64,000 nt of DNA from Candidatus Aquiluna sp. IMCC13023. Lineage in GTDB: Bacteria; Actinomycetota; Actinomycetes; Actinomycetales; Microbacteriaceae. Within the stretch, counting starts at the first letter, position 1, and each line of letters starts with the position of its first letter. The stretch covers positions 248,001-312,000 of the forward strand of contig NZ_AJKR01000002.1 of NCBI RefSeq assembly GCF_000257665.1, given 5' to 3'. The position numbers were made by a program, and so were the translations under genes. The notes under the pieces are model-generated. The model did not search any database. It was not told the DNA's origin and saw only the letters and a list, made by a program, of their open reading frames with translations. This document shows positions 58,987 through 64,000 of this stretch, one piece after another.

Positions 58987-60144
58987 GTGGATCTATTTGA
59001 ATATCAAGCCCGCGACCTTTTCGAAAAACACGGAGTTCCGGTTTTACAGGGTCGAATCGCAGATACACCTGACGAAGCGGAGGCAGCAGCGACCGCTATC
59101 GGCGGCACAGTTGTCGTCAAAGCCCAGGTAAAAACTGGAGGGCGCGGCAAGGCCGGCGGTGTAAAAGTGGCTCACAGCCCAGCCGAGGCCCGGCAAAAAG
59201 CCGAAGAAATTCTTGGACTTGACATCAAGGGCCATGTTGTAAAGCGCCTAATGATCGCAGAGGGCGCCAAGATCGCTCAGGAGTTTTACTTCTCAGTCCT
59301 TCTAGACCGTTCAAACCGAACCTTCTTGTCACTTTGTTCTGTTGAGGGCGGCATGGAAATCGAGCAGCTTGCCGTTGAACGCCCAGACGCATTGGCAAAG
59401 ATTCCGGTCTCCGCTGTTACCGGCATAGACAAGGCCTTGGCCATGGAAATTGCGAAGGCCGGCAGGTTCCCGGAAGAGCTAATCGACTCAGTCAGTGATG
59501 TAATCCTCAAGCTCTATGACGTCTTCGTAAAAGAAGATGCGACCTTGGTTGAGGTAAACCCGTTGGTGCTAACCGAAGACGGCAAAATTCTCGCCCTCGA
59601 CGGCAAAATCACCCTCGATGAAAACGCGGATTTCCGTCACCAGCGCGATGACATGGAGCGCGATGCGCTCGACCCACTAGAAGCCAAAGCAAAGGCGATG
59701 GATCTGAACTACGTGAAGCTCGACGGCGAAGTAGGAATCATTGGAAATGGTGCCGGGCTTGTTATGTCCACGCTAGACGTCGTGGCTTACGCCGGAGAGG
59801 CCAATGGCGGAGTAAAGCCCGCAAACTTCTTGGACATCGGCGGCGGAGCGTCCGCAGAGGTAATGGCCGCGGGTCTAGATGTAATTCTCAATGACCCACA
59901 GGTCAAAAGCGTGTTTGTGAACGTCTTTGGCGGCATCACGGCCTGCGACGCGGTTGCTAACGGCATCGTTGGAGCACTAAACACTCTCGGCGCCAAGGCT
60001 TCTAAGCCACTTGTTGTCAGACTTGATGGAAACAACGTTGAAGAAGGCAGAACAATTTTGAAGGAATTCAACCACCCGCTAGTGGTACTTGCGGACACCA
60101 TGGATGGTGGGGCTAACACCGCCGCTGAACTTGCGAACGGCTAA
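58987..60144 (+). CDS. sucC: Succinyl-CoA synthetase beta subunit
   Basis: ATP-grasp subunit of the TCA-cycle enzyme that makes ATP or GTP from succinyl-CoA; 385 residues. [19 protein letters not shown], the nucleotide-binding [16 protein letters not shown] and the C-terminal [17 protein letters not shown] are diagnostic. GTG start behind a weak GAAAG site. 11 bp before sucD. Confidence 0.97.
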   Translation: MDLFEYQARDLFEKHGVPVLQGRIADTPDEAEAAATAIGGTVVVKAQVKTGGRGKAGGVKVAHSPAEARQKAEEILGLDIKGHVVKRLMIAEGAKIAQEFYFSVLLDRSNRTFLSLCSVEGGMEIEQLAVERPDALAKIPVSAVTGIDKALAMEIAKAGRFPEELIDSVSDVILKLYDVFVKEDATLVEVNPLVLTEDGKILALDGKITLDENADFRHQRDDMERDALDPLEAKAKAMDLNYVKLDGEVGIIGNGAGLVMSTLDVVAYAGEANGGVKPANFLDIGGGASAEVMAAGLDVILNDPQVKSVFVNVFGGITACDAVANGIVGALNTLGAKASKPLVVRLDGNNVEEGRTILKEFNHPLVVLADTMDGGANTAAELANG

Positions 60145-60155
60145 GGGGCTAAAAA

Positions 60156-61043
60156 ATGGCAATTTTTCTAAACTCAGATTCTAAAATCATCGTTCAGGGC
60201 ATGACCGGTGCCGAGGGAATGAAGCACACTCAGCGAATGCTGGCTGGCGGATCGAACATCGTTGGCGGTGTAAATCCTCGCAAGGCCGGCGAAACTGTCG
60301 AAGTTGAGGGCAAGTCCCTTCCGGTTTTCGGAACTGTCGCGGAGGCGATGAGCGCCACCGGTGCAAACGTTTCTGTTATTTTCGTGCCGCCGGCTTTTGC
60401 CAAGCAGGCAATCGTCGAAGCAATAGACGCTGAGATTCCACTTGCAGTTGCTATTACCGAGGGAATCCCGGTCCACGACTCAGCTTCGGCTTGGGCATAC
60501 AACGTCGAAAAGGGACTGAAAACCAGACTTATCGGCCCAAATTGCCCGGGAATCATTAGCCCGGGTGAATCAAATGCCGGAATTACTCCTTGGAACATCA
60601 CTGGAAAGGGACCAATTGGCTTGGTTTCTAAGTCCGGAACCCTTACCTACCAGATGATGTTTGAACTAAGAGACATCGGCTTTACAACGGGAATCGGTAT
60701 TGGCGGGGACCCTGTTATTGGAACCACTCACATCGATGCCCTCGAGGCATTTGAGAATGACCCTGAGACCAAAGCTATTGTGTTGATTGGTGAAATTGGC
60801 GGCGACAGTGAAGAGAAGGCAGCGGAATACATCTCCAAGCACGTGACCAAGCCAGTTGTTGCCTACGTGGCTGGATTTACAGCTCCAGAGGGTAAGACCA
60901 TGGGTCACGCGGGTGCGATTGTTTCTGGGTCTGCCGGAACAGCTCAGGGCAAGAAAGAGGCATTCGAAGCCGTTGGTGTGAAGGTTGGCAAGACGCCATC
61001 TGAGACCGCCACCTTGATGCGCGACATTATCGCCAACCTATAG
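60156..61043 (+). CDS. sucD: Succinyl-CoA synthetase alpha subunit
   Basis: CoA-binding subunit, 295 residues. CoA-fold [11 protein letters not shown], and the phosphorylated histidine in GHAGAIVSG near residue 250. Functions as a heteromer with SucC. Confidence 0.97.
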   Translation: MAIFLNSDSKIIVQGMTGAEGMKHTQRMLAGGSNIVGGVNPRKAGETVEVEGKSLPVFGTVAEAMSATGANVSVIFVPPAFAKQAIVEAIDAEIPLAVAITEGIPVHDSASAWAYNVEKGLKTRLIGPNCPGIISPGESNAGITPWNITGKGPIGLVSKSGTLTYQMMFELRDIGFTTGIGIGGDPVIGTTHIDALEAFENDPETKAIVLIGEIGGDSEEKAAEYISKHVTKPVVAYVAGFTAPEGKTMGHAGAIVSGSAGTAQGKKEAFEAVGVKVGKTPSETATLMRDIIANL

Positions 61044-61051
61044 CGCGAACC

Positions 61052-62299
61052 GTGAACCGGGGGCTTAGCTTCGCAATAGCCGCACTGCAGGCTTTGATAA
61101 TCATTGCCACTGTGGTGGGACTGATGATTGCTCCGCTAACACTTGCTTGGTTTATAGAGGGCGACGGACAAGTTGAATGGATTCTGGCGCTCAGAGTAGC
61201 TGTCTATGCATTCTTGCTGGCATGCGGAGTCCCAATTGGCTTTGCTGAAGGAGAGATCCTAGGCATAGGTTTTGAAGCGTTCTTCCTCACAGCGCTGCCA
61301 CTCGGGCTTACCGGCGTAATCGTTCTAATGGCAATCAGAATCGGTCATCGACTATCGGCCGCTGCCTCGCTTTGGCCGGCATGGCTCGGAGGGTCGCTAG
61401 CTTTTGGCGGCATAAGCTACGGAGCCTCACTGCTTGTGGCAGATGATTCGGTAATCGCAGGCACCTGGGAACCGCTTTATTATCCGGCAATATTTTTTGG
61501 ATTAATACTCATCGCATCGTCCGTGAGCGGTAGAAGATTTGAGCTATTCGAGGGCGCAAATGGCCCGGAGGCCAAAGAGCGAATCTGGATCAGAGGTCTC
61601 TTTACTATCGCCTATGCGAAGTTGCACTGGTCAATTCGAACTGCACTAAACCCCGGTGTCAGGGTTGGTTTGTCGGTTGTGGCAGTTTTGATTTTTGCAA
61701 GCTCGGCATTGATTGCTCTTGGTTTAGGCTTCGGCTGGATTCAAGTTATCGGTCTTTATCAGGGGCTGGGCTTGAGTATTTTGGGCGGGGTCATGGTGAC
61801 CATTGGTCAGCTGGCAATCTTGCCAAACCTAATTGTCTATGGGGCATCTTGGATTTCTGGGGCAGGGTTTGCAATCGGCACCGGCTCTTATGTTTCCCCG
61901 TTTGCGTCCGAGCTGGGTCCACTTCCCGCACTTCCGGTGTTTGCAGCCTTACCAACCGGGGGCTTTGAGCGCGGGCTTATTTTCGTACTTATTCCATTAC
62001 TGGCCGCACTTATCGCAACGTTTTTTGTAGCGAGGCACGCGGATCAATTGCGCTGGGAATACAGCACCAGACTAAGTGGGGCTCTATCCCTGTCGTTGGT
62101 TGCTGCCTCAACCGCAGCTATCGCCGTCTTCCTTGTAAGCCAGGCAGCATCAGGCAGCTTTGGCCCGGGTCGGTTTGAAACCGTTGGGGCCAATCCACTG
62201 ATGTTCGCAGGAGTGGTGTTTGTTGAGGTTCTAGTGCCCAGCTTCTTAGCTGCTTTGGTAATTGCTAAGCCATACGGCGATGCTTCCGAGCGAAAGTAG
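61052..62299 (+). CDS. DUF6350 family membrane protein
   Basis: 415 residues, highly hydrophobic, about ten membrane segments; no catalytic motif. Position between sucD and purN matches the actinobacterial DUF6350 family. GTG start 8 bases after sucD with no evident AGGAGG. Function unknown. Confidence 0.8.
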   Translation: MNRGLSFAIAALQALIIIATVVGLMIAPLTLAWFIEGDGQVEWILALRVAVYAFLLACGVPIGFAEGEILGIGFEAFFLTALPLGLTGVIVLMAIRIGHRLSAAASLWPAWLGGSLAFGGISYGASLLVADDSVIAGTWEPLYYPAIFFGLILIASSVSGRRFELFEGANGPEAKERIWIRGLFTIAYAKLHWSIRTALNPGVRVGLSVVAVLIFASSALIALGLGFGWIQVIGLYQGLGLSILGGVMVTIGQLAILPNLIVYGASWISGAGFAIGTGSYVSPFASELGPLPALPVFAALPTGGFERGLIFVLIPLLAALIATFFVARHADQLRWEYSTRLSGALSLSLVAASTAAIAVFLVSQAASGSFGPGRFETVGANPLMFAGVVFVEVLVPSFLAALVIAKPYGDASERK

Positions 62300-62302
62300 A
62301 CT
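62297..62302 (+). promoter_or_regulatory. -10 element of a probable leaderless purN transcript
   Basis: TAGACT overlapping the DUF6350 stop, followed by exactly six bases and ATG 62309; no ribosome site. Confidence 0.5.
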
Positions 62303-62308
62303 GGGTTC

Positions 62309-62905
62309 ATGTTCTCGGTTGTAGTGCTTATTTCAGGTGGCGGTTCAAATCTTCGTGCGCTTTTGACAGCGGCGGCCAGCCCGCTATACCCGGCGAAGGT
62401 AGTTGCGGTTGGGTCCGATAAGGCTGCTACCGGCCTAGAGCACGCCGAAGAGTTTGGGGTTCCGACTTTCGTTGTCGAACCTTCAAGGTTCGAAAGCCGA
62501 GAAGCGTGGGCCGAGGTTTTGCTTTCGAATATTGAATTCCATAAGCCCGACCTAGTGGTCTTAGCCGGGTTCATGAGGGTCTTGCCTGCAAACATTGTCA
62601 ACCAGCTCTCTCCGCGAATGATTAATCTGCACCCATCGCTGTTGCCCGATTTTCCAGGGGCCAATGCCGTCGCAGATACTTTGGCAGCTGGGGCTACAGT
62701 AACTGGAGCGACCATTCACATTGTTGATGAGGGCGTGGATACCGGCAAAGTTCTGACTCAAGTCAGCATTCCAGTTGCACTCGGAATCTCAGAAACTGAT
62801 TTGCAAGAGCAGATTAAGCTGGTGGAACAAGAGCAGCTAGTTCAAGCGGTTCAGGACATTGCAACCGGAGCACTCGTGCTCGCCGAAAAGGAACACAATG
62901 CCTGA
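62309..62905 (+). CDS. purN: Phosphoribosylglycinamide formyltransferase
   Basis: Third step of purine synthesis, formyl-THF-dependent; 198 residues. [10 protein letters not shown] (phosphate binding), the catalytic [14 protein letters not shown] segment and DEGVDTGKV are intact. Overlaps purH by 8 bases. Confidence 0.96.
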   Translation: MFSVVVLISGGGSNLRALLTAAASPLYPAKVVAVGSDKAATGLEHAEEFGVPTFVVEPSRFESREAWAEVLLSNIEFHKPDLVVLAGFMRVLPANIVNQLSPRMINLHPSLLPDFPGANAVADTLAAGATVTGATIHIVDEGVDTGKVLTQVSIPVALGISETDLQEQIKLVEQEQLVQAVQDIATGALVLAEKEHNA

Positions 62906-64000
62906 TGTAGTGGCCATAAAAAGGGCATTAATTTCCGTATCGGATAAGACCGGGTTGATTGAGCTGGCTACCGCCCTGACTGCGGCTGGAGTGCAGCTGG
63001 TGTCAACCGGTTCAACCGCCAAACAAATCGCTTCTGCTGGTATGGCCGTGAAAGAGGTCAGTGAAGTAACCGGATTTCCTGAAAGTCTGGATGGTCGAGT
63101 AAAGACGCTGCACCCGTCCATCCACGGCGGCATTCTTGCCGATCTGAGACTTGAAAAGCACAATCAAGAGCTTGCCGAGCTAAACATCGAAGCTTTTCAG
63201 CTAGTGGTTGTAAACCTCTACCCTTTTGTTGAGACCGTTGCCAGCGGGTCAACCGGGGATGCAGCGATCGAGCAGATTGATATCGGTGGACCCGCAATGG
63301 TTCGAGCTGCCGCCAAAAACCATGCCAATGTGGCGATAATTGTCGATCCAAAGAATTACCCGCTTTTGATAGATGCGCTTGATGAGGGTGGGACAACACT
63401 CAGGTTTCGGCAAAAACTTGCTCAGCAGGCATTTGCTCACACCGCCGGCTATGACTCGGCGGTTGCAAGCTTCCTGGCGCGCGAATTCGGTGAAGAGGCC
63501 ACTCCGGAATCGATCAATATTTCGCTCACCAAAGACCAGGACTTGAGATACGGCGAGAACTCTCATCAGTCGGCAGCACTTTATTTCTCTGGTGATTCTT
63601 CAGGTGTGGCAACTGCCATTCAGCATTCGGGCAAGCAGATGAGTTACAACAACTTTGTTGACGCAGATGCCGCGCTTCGGGCAGCCCACGACTTTCAGGC
63701 CCCCGCGGTAGCGATCATCAAGCATGCTAACCCGTGTGGAATTGCTATCGGAGCAGATGTCGCAACTGCCTATCAGGCTGCCCACAATACCGATCCGGTT
63801 TCGGCCTTCGGAGGAGTAATTGCAACCAATAGCGAAGTTACCGAGGCAATGGCCCTAGCCGTTGCTGATATCTTCACCGAGGTCATAATTGCGCCCTCGT
63901 TCAGCTCGACAGCAATTGAAATACTGAAAAAGAAAAAGAACTTGCGAATTTTGGAGCTATCAAGTCCTTATGTCAGAGCGGCGTTAGACATTCGTCAGGT
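62898..64000 (+). CDS. purH: Bifunctional AICAR formyltransferase/IMP cyclohydrolase, 3'-truncated
   Basis: Last two steps to IMP. The frame is open from ATG 62898 to the window end, about 367 codons of roughly 510-530. The N-terminal cyclohydrolase domain ([44 protein letters not shown]) is complete. The transformylase domain has begun ([24 protein letters not shown] with catalytic Lys-His; SAFGGVIA). Supplies IMP to GuaB. Confidence 0.96.
   Translation, partial: MPDVVAIKRALISVSDKTGLIELATALTAAGVQLVSTGSTAKQIASAGMAVKEVSEVTGFPESLDGRVKTLHPSIHGGILADLRLEKHNQELAELNIEAFQLVVVNLYPFVETVASGSTGDAAIEQIDIGGPAMVRAAAKNHANVAIIVDPKNYPLLIDALDEGGTTLRFRQKLAQQAFAHTAGYDSAVASFLAREFGEEATPESINISLTKDQDLRYGENSHQSAALYFSGDSSGVATAIQHSGKQMSYNNFVDADAALRAAHDFQAPAVAIIKHANPCGIAIGADVATAYQAAHNTDPVSAFGGVIATNSEVTEAMALAVADIFTEVIIAPSFSSTAIEILKKKKNLRILELSSPYVRAALDIRQ

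Noticed and set aside
62044-62715. 223-codon minus-strand frame over DUF6350 and purN
   Set aside because: Antisense to purN's conserved domain; no start signal and no family pattern.

Overview
The window is one contiguous chromosomal segment of an actinobacterium, most likely a small-genome member of the Microbacteriaceae (order Micrococcales). This rests on gene order (rpoC, str, S10-spc-alpha, rplM-rpsI-glmM, then coaA/glmS/acpS/alr/tsaEBD, and pcrA-sucCD-DUF6350-purN-purH), on actinobacterial families (GuaB3, THUMP-like methyltransferase, DUF3817, DUF6350, SURF1), and on many GTG/TTG starts. Base composition is only moderately GC-rich, genes are tightly packed, and Leu CTA is common in the highly expressed genes, all fitting a streamlined relative. 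Both ends cut genes: rpoC has no 5' end and purH no 3' end. I see no tRNA, rRNA, CRISPR array, insertion sequence, prophage or plasmid feature.

Layout. 1-8.5 kb: end of rpoC, rpsL-rpsG-fusA-tuf, strong terminator. 8.5-9.4 kb: a pirin gene. 9.8-25.4 kb: one nearly unbroken ribosomal array (rpsJ to rplO, secY, adk, map, infA, rpmJ, rpsM, rpsK, rpoA, rplQ), then truA. 26.3-29 kb: rplM-rpsI-glmM plus a small NIPSNAP-like gene. 29-35.8 kb: coaA (minus), then glmS-acpS-alr-tsaE-tsaB-(rimI-tsaD fusion). 35.8-38.4 kb: THUMP-like methyltransferase (minus), groES behind a CIRCE-like operator, and a RarD-type permease. 38.6-44.2 kb: a branched-chain amino-acid-type ABC transporter, with the binding lipoprotein on plus and livH-livM-livG-livF plus a newly noticed 52-codon gene on minus. 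44.3-47.7 kb: guaB, guaB3, SURF1. 47.8-53.8 kb: a mannitol PTS locus (DeoR regulator, IIC, IIB, IIA, mtlD, HPr, EI). 53.8-64 kb: DUF3817, guaA, glycerophosphodiesterase, pcrA, sucC, sucD, DUF6350, purN, purH.

Functionally this is mostly core: transcription, ribosome assembly, elongation, secretion (SecY), peptidoglycan precursors (GlmM, GlmS, Alr), CoA/ACP activation, t6A tRNA modification and purine synthesis (GuaB, GuaA, PurN, PurH). Two nutrient systems sit inside: the Liv transporter, and a phosphotransferase locus carrying everything from phosphoenolpyruvate (EI, HPr) to mannitol-1-phosphate oxidation (MtlD).

No accessory island or obviously new multi-gene system is visible. The most interesting signals are a long hairpin in the rpsM leader, a recurring -10-like hexamer (TANNNT) six to seven bases before start codons that suggests leaderless mRNAs, a 52-residue glycine-zipper protein hidden behind livF, a LivH permease with an exported extra domain, and a 12-bp perfect stem inside the first codons of truA. 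All functional calls are by family recognition from sequence alone; nothing was searched or computed.
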